A stretch of 64,000 nt of DNA from positions 1-64,000 of the forward strand of contig JAFGTS010000029.1 of the NCBI GenBank assembly GCA_016933965.1. Reading direction: 5' to 3'. This stretch comes from Deltaproteobacteria bacterium (GTDB lineage Bacteria > Desulfobacterota > Syntrophia > Syntrophales > UBA2210). The position numbers were made by a program, and so were the translations under genes. How positions within the stretch are numbered: position 1 is the stretch's first letter; every line of letters begins with the position of its first letter. The notes under the pieces are model-generated. The model made no database searches, had not been told where the DNA came from, and saw only the letters and a list, made by a program, of their open reading frames with translations. Below are positions 26,005 through 34,272 of this stretch, in pieces.

Positions 26005-26097
26005 TGGTGCAAGGTTGCGCGGAGAGGCTGTTTTCGGCAACGGGAGGGACCGGCAGGATGGCTGCGACGTGATCTCGAATCTGCGAAAGGGGGCGTA

Positions 26098-26946
26098 ATG
26101 ACTCAGACTGACAGGGATTTGGCGGTTCCGAAGAAGGAGCGGCATTTTTTTCTCAGGCAAGAGGTCATTGAAAACCTTGAAAGGGTGGAGAAACTCTCGC
26201 AGCGGCATCCCGTGAACGTTCTGGTGACGGGAAAACAGGGGTGCGGTAAATCCACCCTTGTCCGCCAGTTCGCGGCCCGGAACAAGCGGCCATTCGCCGT
26301 TTTTCAGATCGGCATCCTTTCCGAACCCGGACAGCTTTTTGGAGAGCACCGGCTCAGGGAAGGTGAAACGTACTATCAGAAATTTCTCTTTCCCCGAGCG
26401 ATCCAGACACCCGGTTGCGTCATTCACCTGGAGGAGATCAACCGGCCCGAGCACCCGAAGGCATTGAACATGCTTTTTTCAGTACTTTCGGAAGACCGAA
26501 AGGTATGGCTCGATGAACTCGGTCTTCTTTCGGTCGCCCGGGGTGTGGTTTTTTTTGCCACGCTTAACGAGGGTGATGAGTTCATCGGGACGGAAATGCT
26601 CGATTCGGCGCTCCGCGACCGTTTTTATGTCTCGATGCTTGATTATCTGCCCGCCGACGTAGAAATGAAAGTTCTGTACCTCAAGGCGGGCATCGACGAG
26701 GCCGATGCGCTGACGATCGTGAACGTGGCGAACCGTCTCCGCGGCCATGCACAGGAACCGATGGTCGTATCGACCAGACATACGCTGATGATAGCCGAAA
26801 TGGTCAATGTGGGAGCAACGATAAAGGAAGCTTTTATCAACAGCCTTCAGATCAACCCCGATATTCTCGAGTCCGTCCTGCTGTCCCTGCACGCTGAACT
26901 GGGATTGAGGGAGAAGGAGGCGGCAAAGGTCTACGCCCTGTACTGA
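26098..26946 (+). CDS. MoxR/NorQ/CbbQ-type AAA+ ATPase (BssE-like)
   Basis: A 282-residue ATPase with a GGGGG ribosome binding site. Walker A is TGKQGCGKST (about 43-52), Walker B region VIHLEEINRPE, then sensor-like FFATLNEGDEFIGT and an arginine-finger region SALRDRF. MoxR-class ATPases work with VWA proteins to remodel or activate enzymes and insert cofactors; bss operons encode such an ATPase (BssE). It overlaps the VWA gene by one base (TGATG), so the two are translationally coupled. Likely job: maturation or reactivation of the glycyl-radical complex (inference). Confidence 0.88.
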   Translation: MTQTDRDLAVPKKERHFFLRQEVIENLERVEKLSQRHPVNVLVTGKQGCGKSTLVRQFAARNKRPFAVFQIGILSEPGQLFGEHRLREGETYYQKFLFPRAIQTPGCVIHLEEINRPEHPKALNMLFSVLSEDRKVWLDELGLLSVARGVVFFATLNEGDEFIGTEMLDSALRDRFYVSMLDYLPADVEMKVLYLKAGIDEADALTIVNVANRLRGHAQEPMVVSTRHTLMIAEMVNVGATIKEAFINSLQINPDILESVLLSLHAELGLREKEAAKVYALY

Positions 26947-28622
26947 TGAATAGAGCAGGCATGGAAGAGTCAACAGAACAGAGGGCCGGTGTATCTTCCG
27001 GGATGGAAGGCCTTTCCGAATTCTGGCGCAGGAACACATCGACGCTTGAATCCGTGGAACTTGCCTGCCTGTTGAAGGCGCTGCGCAAGGTGACCGGTCA
27101 TCTCGGGCCGAACGCCGGGACCGTCGAATACCCGGGCATGTCCCGCGGGGCAGTCCCCTCGATCATCATAGACCCGGGCCTTGTGGTGGGACGATACCCC
27201 GTACCGCCGGAACGGGTCGACGAACTGGTGGGACTGGTGACCCACGAAGCGCTTCATCGTATTGAATGGAGCGAGTATCTCTGGAAGCGCCTGGAACCGG
27301 ATTTTCAGAGCATGGGCCCGGTGCCACTCGTGATATTTCAAAAGATCATTCATACCGGTGAAGACATCTATGTCGATATGACAGCTGACAGAACGGTTTT
27401 CGGCCTTTACACGGCGAAGGTACGGCGCATCGTGTTCGATTCCCTGAGGGAGAAGGCGAAACCGGTCCCGCCGTCCATCGACCGGCTCATGTATCTCTGG
27501 TGGACCGCCTCCTGGGAGAGGGATGAAGGGTCGCCCGGGGACGATGTCTACCGGGAACCGCTCAGCGCATTGTTGTCTCTTTCCCGGTGTTTGATGGAAG
27601 TGATGAACGAAAGCACCGGACCGGTCGCGCGGTGTGAACGACGCGCGGCACTGTATCGTGAAACCTGGAATGACCTGGGTGAGTCCCTCTTTTCGTGGAT
27701 GGTGCTCGATAAAAGACTTCAATGGTACCCCGTTGCCGTGGCGGAAAGAGTACACTGCGGCACCGTTCCGCCCGGGAGGGAGCATAAGGAACTTCCCCCG
27801 GTGCTTCTTCGCAGAATAGAAACGGAATTGGCGGTCACGTCGTCGGATATCACGCCGCTCATCCGTTCCGTTACGGGATACGACGACGATGATGTGGTCC
27901 CCACCTCCCGGTGGGATTATCATATCCCCGCCTATCCCGTCGTGGACCGGCATCTTGTGGGACGTCTCAGGGAAATATTCCGGCGGTACGCGAAACGCCG
28001 GCGTACCGTGAGCCGCGGTCTTGCAAGCGGTGTTATCGATGCCCGCCGTCTTTATCGGGCGGCCACGACAGGAGCCTGCTTCAAGATGGCCGGCACCGTA
28101 CCGAGCCTTGACTGGAACGTGACCTTTCTCATGGATGCGAGCGGTTCAATGAGAGGGAGTACCTGGCGCATCGTAGAGAACACCGTTGCCACCATTCACC
28201 GGGCGCTTCTGGGACATCAGAGCCGACTCCAGGCCTATGCCTACTTTGAAAGGGACGGTGTGTGCATGATTTCCCGGCTTATCAAGGGGAGGCGGCTCTT
28301 TTCCGTGCCGCCCGGAGGACAGACCGCATCGGGACAGGCGATCATCGCGGCGGCCCTTTTTATGTCCTCCGAACACACCCGCCGGCTCCTCGTGCACGTC
28401 ACCGACGGAGAATCGAATTTCGGTGTCCCCGTGCAGTGCGGGATCGAGTTCTGCGCGCGGGAAGGCATTCACCTGATCACGCTGGGATGCGGGTGCCGGG
28501 ACCGGAAAGCGATGGTTGATCAATATGGCAGATCGATCCAGTTTTTTGATCATTTCGACCAGCTTCCCCAGGCGATCGAAAAACTCCTGAGACGGTCCTT
28601 CCTGTACGGGTTGTTGCCCTGA
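26946..28622 (+). CDS. Metallopeptidase-like plus VWA-domain protein, MoxR partner
   Basis: A 558-residue protein. The N-terminal half contains HEALH at 100-104, an HExxH zinc-binding motif, followed by HTGEDIYVD near 133, resembling the DUF2201-type putative metallopeptidase domain. The C-terminal VWA domain (about 385-558) has a complete MIDAS: DASGSM near 396, the threonine in GGQTASGQ and VTDGES. MoxR ATPases and MIDAS-VWA proteins act as pairs. Coupled translation with the ATPase and position after the synthase subunits suggest a maturation or repair machine. Whether HEALH is catalytic is unknown. Confidence 0.82.
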   Translation: MNRAGMEESTEQRAGVSSGMEGLSEFWRRNTSTLESVELACLLKALRKVTGHLGPNAGTVEYPGMSRGAVPSIIIDPGLVVGRYPVPPERVDELVGLVTHEALHRIEWSEYLWKRLEPDFQSMGPVPLVIFQKIIHTGEDIYVDMTADRTVFGLYTAKVRRIVFDSLREKAKPVPPSIDRLMYLWWTASWERDEGSPGDDVYREPLSALLSLSRCLMEVMNESTGPVARCERRAALYRETWNDLGESLFSWMVLDKRLQWYPVAVAERVHCGTVPPGREHKELPPVLLRRIETELAVTSSDITPLIRSVTGYDDDDVVPTSRWDYHIPAYPVVDRHLVGRLREIFRRYAKRRRTVSRGLASGVIDARRLYRAATTGACFKMAGTVPSLDWNVTFLMDASGSMRGSTWRIVENTVATIHRALLGHQSRLQAYAYFERDGVCMISRLIKGRRLFSVPPGGQTASGQAIIAAALFMSSEHTRRLLVHVTDGESNFGVPVQCGIEFCAREGIHLITLGCGCRDRKAMVDQYGRSIQFFDHFDQLPQAIEKLLRRSFLYGLLP

Positions 28623-28656
28623 TGACAGGGGTGCGTTTCATGAAGCGGAGACAGCC

Positions 28657-29457
28657 ATGAATGAAGAACATATTCTTGTAACGGATCAGAAGGAGCATAT
28701 CGGGACCATCGTATTCAACCGGCCCGGACGGAGGAACGCCCTCTCGCCGGAATTGCTTGCGAAGGTACATCTGACCCTGCGGGAGTGGGCGGCGGAAGAT
28801 AATGTCCGGGCCGTGGTCATCACCGGAGGTGCCGGGAACATCTTTTCATCAGGTTACGACATCGCCGCGATCCCGACGGACCTGACACCTGAGATCGCGC
28901 AGATACTGAAGAACAGCAACCCCCTGGAACTTGCCCTGAACGGCGTGAGGAATTACCCCTATCCCACCATAGCCATGATCGGGGGCGACGTGTTCGGCGC
29001 GGGTCTCAACCTGGCGATGTGCTGCGACATCCGTATCGGTGTCGATACCATGCGGGCGGGTATGCCGCCGTCAAGGCTCGGACTTGTCTATCATCCCGAA
29101 GGAATACGGCAGTTCGTCGAGGTCCTGGGAATGGCGCGGGCCCGGGAGGTCTTTTTTGCCGCCCGGAACTACCGGGGGCAGGATGCACTGGCCATGGGCC
29201 TTGTCGATCATATTGTTCCCGCGGCACAGCTTGAATCCGTCACCTATGAACTCGCCCGTGACATCGCCTCTCGGGCGCCGCTCTCCCTGAAAGGCATGAA
29301 GAGAATATTCAACATGTTCGGTGATACGGTCGTTCTGAGTGATGAACAGGTTGCCGAAGCGGAGCGGCTCATCATGGAAGCCTTTAACAGCGATGATCTG
29401 AAAGAAGGACAGGCGGCTTTTTTTGAGAAACGGAAGCCGAAATTCACGGGACGATGA
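28657..29457 (+). CDS. Crotonase-fold decarboxylase, YgfG/ScpB (methylmalonyl-CoA decarboxylase)-like
   Basis: A 266-residue crotonase. It tracks E. coli YgfG along its length: FSSGYDIAAIP versus FSAGHDIHELP, RLGLVYHPEGI versus NLGVPYNLVGI, RAPLSLKGMKR near 215 and the C-terminal EKRKPKFTGR versus EKRKPNFVGH. The Tyr of YgfG (Tyr140) is kept, while the residue at the active-site His66 is Tyr. The hydratase glutamate (PE in PEILLG) is replaced by Ser in MPPSRLG, so hydratase activity is unlikely. It fits decarboxylation of the substituted malonyl-CoA made by the mutase. The altered His may reflect a bulkier substrate. Confidence 0.78.
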   Translation: MNEEHILVTDQKEHIGTIVFNRPGRRNALSPELLAKVHLTLREWAAEDNVRAVVITGGAGNIFSSGYDIAAIPTDLTPEIAQILKNSNPLELALNGVRNYPYPTIAMIGGDVFGAGLNLAMCCDIRIGVDTMRAGMPPSRLGLVYHPEGIRQFVEVLGMARAREVFFAARNYRGQDALAMGLVDHIVPAAQLESVTYELARDIASRAPLSLKGMKRIFNMFGDTVVLSDEQVAEAERLIMEAFNSDDLKEGQAAFFEKRKPKFTGR

Positions 29458-29555
29458 GTGGCTGAAAACAACGAAAAAGGACCGGACCGGTGAGCGCCCG
29501 CTCCCGGCGGGTGAACCCGGTGAAATGAACCACCGGTCATGGAGGGAGGAAGATC

Positions 29556-31118
29556 ATGTCTGTACAATGGGGCATCGGATACATTCCCTACAAACGGTTT
29601 CTGCTGTCTCCTGACAGTACGGCGATCATGTATGAGGACGAAGCGGTCACCTACCGGCAATTGAACGAGGGCATCAATCGTTGTGCCCACCTCATGCAGA
29701 AGCGGAGTATCAAGAAAGGTGAACGGGTCGCGGTCCTGCTCCTTAATTGCGTCGAATTCCTTGAGATCTATTTCGCGTCGGCGAAACTCGGTGCCATATT
29801 TGTTCCTCTGAACTGGCGGCTGGCGGGTCCTGAACTGGAATATCAGCTCAACAACTGCAGCGCCCGGATGCTTGTTTTTCACGATTCGTTCCTGGGAAGT
29901 GTGGACCTGATCCGGACCCGCCTGAAGGTCGAGGAGGACAAGTTCCTCTACCTGAGAAGTGGAAGTCCTGAACTTCCCGGCCTTGAACTGCCCCGGTGTC
30001 CCGATTGGGCCGGTGACTACCGGGAACTGGTCAGCGACCAGTCCGCGGAGGAACCGTCCCCCGACCAGCCGGTCACCATGGATGACCCGCTCGCGATTCT
30101 CTATACCTCGGGGGTGACCGGTGCTCCGAAAGGAGCCGTGCTCTCCCATCAGCAGACCTTTTTCAAGAATTTCCAGATCGGTCTCTTCATCGATGGTCAT
30201 CCCACCGATGTGATCATCGCGCAGATGCCCCTCTTTCATTCCGGGGGCCTCTTTATCGTTACCACGCCCGCTCTGAGCATGGGAATGACGATCGTCATGC
30301 GCAGGGGGTTCGATCCAAATGAATTCGCCGAGGATATCCAGCGATACCGGGGCACCATCGTCTTTGCCCTGACCACCATGTGGCGCATGATCCTTGAAAC
30401 GGGAAAACTGGACGAGATCGACTCGAGCAGCGTACGATGCGTTGTGGGCGGCGGCGAGCGCACACCCTTCAGCCTCTTCGAGGACCTTGCCGCGCGGGGT
30501 CTTTACATGCAGCAGGGATTCGGTCAGACGGAAAACTCGGCCATGATGGTGGTCCCGCGGGAAGACATACAGCGGAAACTCGGGTCGATCGGGAAGCCGG
30601 GATTTTTCACCGATATCTGGATCGCCGGTTCCAATGGGAGGCGGCTGCCGCCGGGTGAGATCGGAGAGATCGTGGCCCGCGGCCCCACCGTAATGAGCGG
30701 GTACTGGAACATGCCCGATGAGACGGCGCAGGTGATGGAAAACGGTGTCCTTCACACGGGCGATCTGGGATACATGGACGAAGAGGGATTTTATTACATT
30801 GTCGATCGGGCGAAGGATATGTACAGGAGCGGCGGCGAGAATGTTTATCCCGCCGAGGTCGAGAAGATACTCGCCCTCCACCCGAAGATCTCAATGGTGG
30901 CTATTATCGGGGTCTCCGATGACAAGTGGGGTGAAACGGGAATGGCCTTCATCGTTCCCGTTCGGGGTGAAAACCTGACGGAGGAAGAAGTTCTTGGTTT
31001 TCTCGACGGCAAGGTGGCCCGTTACAAGTACCCCACCAGGATCAGGTTCATGGATGAACTGCCGCTGACGGCGACCATGAAGGTGAAAAAGGGGGAATTG
31101 AAGAAACGGTATGCATGA
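29556..31118 (+). CDS. AMP-forming acyl-CoA ligase (AssK-like role)
   Basis: A 520-residue ANL-superfamily ligase with a strong GGAGGGAGG. The phosphate loop is YTSGVTGAPKG near 185 (Val for the usual Thr). Then come GFGQTENSAM, HTGDLGYMDEEGFYYIVDR, GGENVYPAEVEKI and the C-terminal catalytic Lys in LTATMKVKKGEL. It activates a carboxylic acid to its CoA thioester via an acyl-adenylate. In the fumarate-addition route it would activate the substituted succinate, replacing the CoA-transferase used for benzylsuccinate. Confidence 0.88.
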   Translation: MSVQWGIGYIPYKRFLLSPDSTAIMYEDEAVTYRQLNEGINRCAHLMQKRSIKKGERVAVLLLNCVEFLEIYFASAKLGAIFVPLNWRLAGPELEYQLNNCSARMLVFHDSFLGSVDLIRTRLKVEEDKFLYLRSGSPELPGLELPRCPDWAGDYRELVSDQSAEEPSPDQPVTMDDPLAILYTSGVTGAPKGAVLSHQQTFFKNFQIGLFIDGHPTDVIIAQMPLFHSGGLFIVTTPALSMGMTIVMRRGFDPNEFAEDIQRYRGTIVFALTTMWRMILETGKLDEIDSSSVRCVVGGGERTPFSLFEDLAARGLYMQQGFGQTENSAMMVVPREDIQRKLGSIGKPGFFTDIWIAGSNGRRLPPGEIGEIVARGPTVMSGYWNMPDETAQVMENGVLHTGDLGYMDEEGFYYIVDRAKDMYRSGGENVYPAEVEKILALHPKISMVAIIGVSDDKWGETGMAFIVPVRGENLTEEEVLGFLDGKVARYKYPTRIRFMDELPLTATMKVKKGELKKRYA

Positions 31119-31151
31119 GGCCTGCGCAAAGCGCGGCAAAGAGGTCCGGTC

Positions 31152-32717
31152 ATGGATGACAGATATCGTGAAAGCCTGGAACGGGTAAGAAATATAAAAG
31201 CCGCGGCCCGGCAGGGCGGTGGTGATGAAAAGATCACCCGGCTCCATGAAAAGGGAAAAATGTCGGCCCGGGAACGGGTGGCATATCTCCTGGACGAGGA
31301 AAGTTTTGTGGAACACAACCTCGTGATCGGCCATCTGGAAGGTATTCCCGCAGACGGCCTTGTCGCGGGACACGGGACCATCGCGGGCAGGACGGTCTGT
31401 GTGTATGCGCAGGACACGACGGTCAGGGGCGGTTCCATCGGCCCCATGCACGGGTTCAAGATGTACCGGACCATTGAGTGGGCGCTCGACATGGGAGTTC
31501 CCTGCATCGGTATCCTCGATTCTCCGGGCGCCCGCGTACCGGACATGGATTCCCGCAGTGTTTTCGGCGAGGCCATGGAAAAACACGGTGGTGCCGTTTT
31601 CTATCCCAACACCCAGGCCTCGGGGTTGATTCCGCAGATTTCCGCCGTCATGGGGAGTTGCGCGGGAATATCCGTGTATTCACCGGCCCTGACGGACTTC
31701 ATTTACATGGTGGACGGGCAGAGCCACATGTTTGTCACCGGTCCCGCCATCGTCGGTGTCGTGACGGGGGAAACCGTCACCAAGGATGAACTGGGCGGGG
31801 CCGAAATGCACTGCAGAAAATCGGGACTGGCGGACGGCAGGTTTCCCGGTGAACGGGAACTTCTGGATGCCGTCAAGGAACTACTGACCTACCTGCCGCA
31901 GAATGCCGATGAAAGCCCGGCAACTATTGATGCCGGTGATGACCCGGAACGATCGACGGAAGAACTGATCGACATCGTTCCTTCCTCGTCTTCGCGGGCA
32001 TATGATGTACGCAAGGCCGTTTCCTGCATTGTCGACGGCGGTCGTTTTTTCGAGATCAAGGCCGAGTTCGCCCCGGAGGTAGTGGTGGGGTTTGCGCGGC
32101 TTGGCGGCATGGCGGTCGGGATCGTCGCCAACCAGCCGCGGGTGCTCGCGGGGTGCCTGACCGTGGACAGTTCGGACAAACAGACCCGGTTCATGCGGTT
32201 CTGTGACTGTTTCAATATCCCCCTGATCATGCTCGTCGATACTTCGGCCTATCTGCCGGGAAAGGACCAGGAACAGAAAGGCCTGATACGGCATGGCGCC
32301 AAGGTCCTCTACGCGCTCTGCGAATCGACGGTGCCCCGGATCGGACTCGTGATGCGCAAGGCTTACGGGGGTGGTAATCTGGGAATGGGCGTCATACCGG
32401 GCCAGACGGGAACCGACATGCTCTATTACTGGCCGACGGCCGAACTGGGTGTCATGGGGGCTCAGGCTTCGGTCGAGCTCTATTTCGGTGATGCCATTGC
32501 AAAGGCTGAAAATCCCGAGGAAATGCGGGAACAGCTCCTCTCGGCATACCGGGAACGGTACGCCAACCCGTTGCGGGAAGCCTCGGCGAATCCTTTCATC
32601 AATGATGTCATAGAACCCCGCGACACACGGCGGGCCCTTATCAGGTCCCTGCGATTCCTGTCGACGAAACGCCGACCGCCGCGGTACCCGAAGCGTCACG
32701 GGAACATGCCCGTGTGA
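31152..32717 (+). CDS. Acyl-CoA carboxylase/carboxyltransferase subunit (PccB/MmdA family)
   Basis: A 521-residue biotin-dependent carboxyltransferase. The N half carries GGSIGPMHGFKMYR, DSPGARVPD and GSCAGISVYSPALTDFIYMV; the C half LVDTSAYLPGKDQEQKGLIRHGAK and RKAYGGGNLGMG, which form the two oxyanion sites. Relatives are propionyl-CoA carboxylase beta and methylmalonyl-CoA decarboxylase alpha. It could move the carboxyl group of the malonyl-CoA intermediate to biotin and so conserve its energy, in parallel with the YgfG-like enzyme. No biotin carrier or biotin carboxylase gene is adjacent; these must be shared from elsewhere. It is the last gene of the operon. Confidence 0.88.
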   Translation: MDDRYRESLERVRNIKAAARQGGGDEKITRLHEKGKMSARERVAYLLDEESFVEHNLVIGHLEGIPADGLVAGHGTIAGRTVCVYAQDTTVRGGSIGPMHGFKMYRTIEWALDMGVPCIGILDSPGARVPDMDSRSVFGEAMEKHGGAVFYPNTQASGLIPQISAVMGSCAGISVYSPALTDFIYMVDGQSHMFVTGPAIVGVVTGETVTKDELGGAEMHCRKSGLADGRFPGERELLDAVKELLTYLPQNADESPATIDAGDDPERSTEELIDIVPSSSSRAYDVRKAVSCIVDGGRFFEIKAEFAPEVVVGFARLGGMAVGIVANQPRVLAGCLTVDSSDKQTRFMRFCDCFNIPLIMLVDTSAYLPGKDQEQKGLIRHGAKVLYALCESTVPRIGLVMRKAYGGGNLGMGVIPGQTGTDMLYYWPTAELGVMGAQASVELYFGDAIAKAENPEEMREQLLSAYRERYANPLREASANPFINDVIEPRDTRRALIRSLRFLSTKRRPPRYPKRHGNMPV

Positions 32718-32788
32718 CCATCAGGTCCCCCATCACCTTTTCCAGAGGAAACAATCTTCCAGTTGGGGGCTGAAAAGAGGTACAAATC

Positions 32789-32814
32789 TGTAACCTTTCC
32801 CCGATTCATACGTT
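32789..32814 (+). promoter_or_regulatory. ECF-sigma promoter, copy 2 (autoregulatory)
   Basis: TGTAACCTTTCCCC from 32789 and TACGTT at 32809-32814 repeat the boxes and spacing found at 6661-6686. The sigma gene starts only 12 bp after the -10 box, so its transcript would be almost leaderless unless a second promoter is used. Autoregulation is standard for ECF operons. Confidence 0.7.
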
Positions 32815-32825
32815 ATAATGGCAAC

Positions 32826-33302
32826 ATGGACCGCTCCGGTGAATTTTACAGAGAGTACAGGGACAGGATCTTTTCCTATATCATGCGATTGACGGGAGAT
32901 CACTATCTGTCCGGTGATATCATGCAGGAGAGTTTTACCCGGTATTACGCGCGATACGGGAAAGGAGAGAAGAATCCGAAGATCCTGTACAGGATCGCCA
33001 GGAACGTCCTTATCGATCACCTGAGAAAGAGGAAGATGGAAGAAGAGGTCGGGGATGATACTCCCGATCGTTCGGAAGACGCCGAAAGGCGGTACGTCGT
33101 GAAGGAAGAATATCAAAACGTGCTGAAAGCCATACAGAAACTGAACAAGGATGATCAAAACATTCTCGCCCTGGTACTGGACGGTGAGTTTTCATACCGC
33201 GATATTTCCGATATGACCGGTTTCAGCGAGACGAACGTCAAGGTTCGGGTTCACCGGGCGCGGGTGACGCTGAAAAAATTGATGATGGAAGGTGATGCAT
33301 GA
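32826..33302 (+). CDS. ECF-family RNA polymerase sigma factor
   Basis: A 158-residue sigma factor from ATG 32826 (an earlier in-frame start would lie inside the promoter). Region 2 is FYREYRDRIFSYIMRLTGDHYLSGDIMQESFTRYY, region 4 YRDISDMTGFSETNVKVRVHRARVTLKKL. There is no obvious ribosome binding site, matching near-leaderless initiation. It overlaps the anti-sigma gene by 4 bp (ATGA). It probably recognises the TGTAACC...TACGTT promoters here and at 6661. Confidence 0.88.
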   Translation: MDRSGEFYREYRDRIFSYIMRLTGDHYLSGDIMQESFTRYYARYGKGEKNPKILYRIARNVLIDHLRKRKMEEEVGDDTPDRSEDAERRYVVKEEYQNVLKAIQKLNKDDQNILALVLDGEFSYRDISDMTGFSETNVKVRVHRARVTLKKLMMEGDA

Positions 33303-33880
33303 AGGATTATCTGATCAGCATGTTCATCGATGATGAAATGGATATTGACGAAAAAATGGAATTCGTCCGGCTGATCCACGAAGAAAGGCCGTTCAAGGAT
33401 GAGACCGTCGGGCTTCTCTCACAGGAAAAGCTGCTGCGCTCGGACCTGATCGAGAATGCCCCCGCCTTTGTTCATAAAGGAAGCAAACGATTCCTCCTTC
33501 CCCGCTGGCGGAAGTTCTTCCTCCCGGCCGGTGTGCTTGGATCGGCCCTTGCCGCCGCTCTCCTGGTGGTGGTCCTTTTTTCGGTTTTCACGCCCCTTTC
33601 CGTGACGGAAAGGCCGCCGGTGGTTTCCCATCGCTTCGTCATCTATGAACCCGACGCAAATACTGTAGAGATCGCCGGCAGTTTCACGGACTGGAAAACA
33701 CTTCCGCTCAAGCAGGTGGCGGAGAGCGGTTACTGGGAGATCACCCTTGACGTATCCGGGGGGGAGCATCGGTTTGTCTACATTCTTGACGGTGAACGGG
33801 AGTATGCCGACCCGACGGTCCTGGCACGGGAACGGGACGACTTCGGCGGCGAGAACTCTATCCTGCGCGTGGGGGTATAA
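33299..33880 (+). CDS. Membrane anti-sigma factor with periplasmic CBM48/E-set domain
   Basis: A 193-residue protein. The cytoplasmic N-terminus (about 1-70) starts MKDYLISMFIDDEMDIDEKMEFV, an acidic anti-sigma-like segment. One TM spans about 74-97. The periplasmic C-terminal ~90 residues form a glycogen-binding/E-set-like beta domain (VEIAGSFTDWKTLPLK, YWEITLDVSGGEHRFVYILDGE). A sugar- or glycan-binding sensor on an anti-sigma factor is an attractive reading. Genetic coupling to the sigma gene makes the anti-sigma role likely, though no zinc-binding motif is seen. Confidence 0.75.
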   Translation: MKDYLISMFIDDEMDIDEKMEFVRLIHEERPFKDETVGLLSQEKLLRSDLIENAPAFVHKGSKRFLLPRWRKFFLPAGVLGSALAAALLVVVLFSVFTPLSVTERPPVVSHRFVIYEPDANTVEIAGSFTDWKTLPLKQVAESGYWEITLDVSGGEHRFVYILDGEREYADPTVLARERDDFGGENSILRVGV

Positions 33881-34218
33881 TGCTGAGCATGAAAATGAGC
33901 TGTTTCTTCATTCTTATTCCGGTGCTTCTCAGTGCTGGATGTTCCGTGCACTCCTATAAACTCACCGGTGACACGGTGCATCTCTATCTCAGGAAGGACA
34001 CGGCTCGGGAAGTATATTTCGCGTCTTCACTGGATGGGTTTGTGCTCCATGAGGCACGAAAACGACCGGGCGGTGACTGGGAGATCGTTCTGCCCGGGGG
34101 AAATGTGGAATTCCGGTATTTCTATGTCGTGGATGGGGAGGTCTATGTGCCGGCGTGCCGGTTCAGGGAACGGGATGATCTCGGATCGGAAAACTGTCTC
34201 TATGTGCCGGGCATGTAA
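33880..34218 (+). CDS. Lipoprotein with the same CBM48/E-set-like domain
   Basis: A 112-residue protein whose start overlaps the preceding stop (TAATG). The leader ends in the lipobox LSAGC. The mature domain is a paralogue of the anti-sigma periplasmic domain: VYFASSLDGF, DWEIVLPGGNVEFRYFYVVDGE, RERDDLGSEN versus RERDDFGGEN. It may compete for, or present, the ligand sensed by the anti-sigma factor (inference). Confidence 0.7.
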   Translation: MLSMKMSCFFILIPVLLSAGCSVHSYKLTGDTVHLYLRKDTAREVYFASSLDGFVLHEARKRPGGDWEIVLPGGNVEFRYFYVVDGEVYVPACRFRERDDLGSENCLYVPGM

Positions 34219-34241
34219 CCGATCGTCGCGATGATCGTTAC
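34215..34241 (+). repeat. Imperfect inverted repeat in the ECF operon
   Basis: GTAACCGATC and GATCGTTAC pair, with one bulged base, across an 8-base loop, overlapping the lipoprotein stop codon. There is no U-tract. It may modulate expression of the last operon gene. Confidence 0.4.
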
Positions 34242-34272
34242 ACTAGTAAACATGATTGAAAGGAATCGAGAT

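Noticed and set aside
32814-32820. TATAAT just before the sigma gene as a sigma-70 -10 box
   Set aside because: No -35 hexamer lies 16-18 bp upstream, and it is only 7 bp from the start codon. The ECF boxes shared with 6661 fit better.
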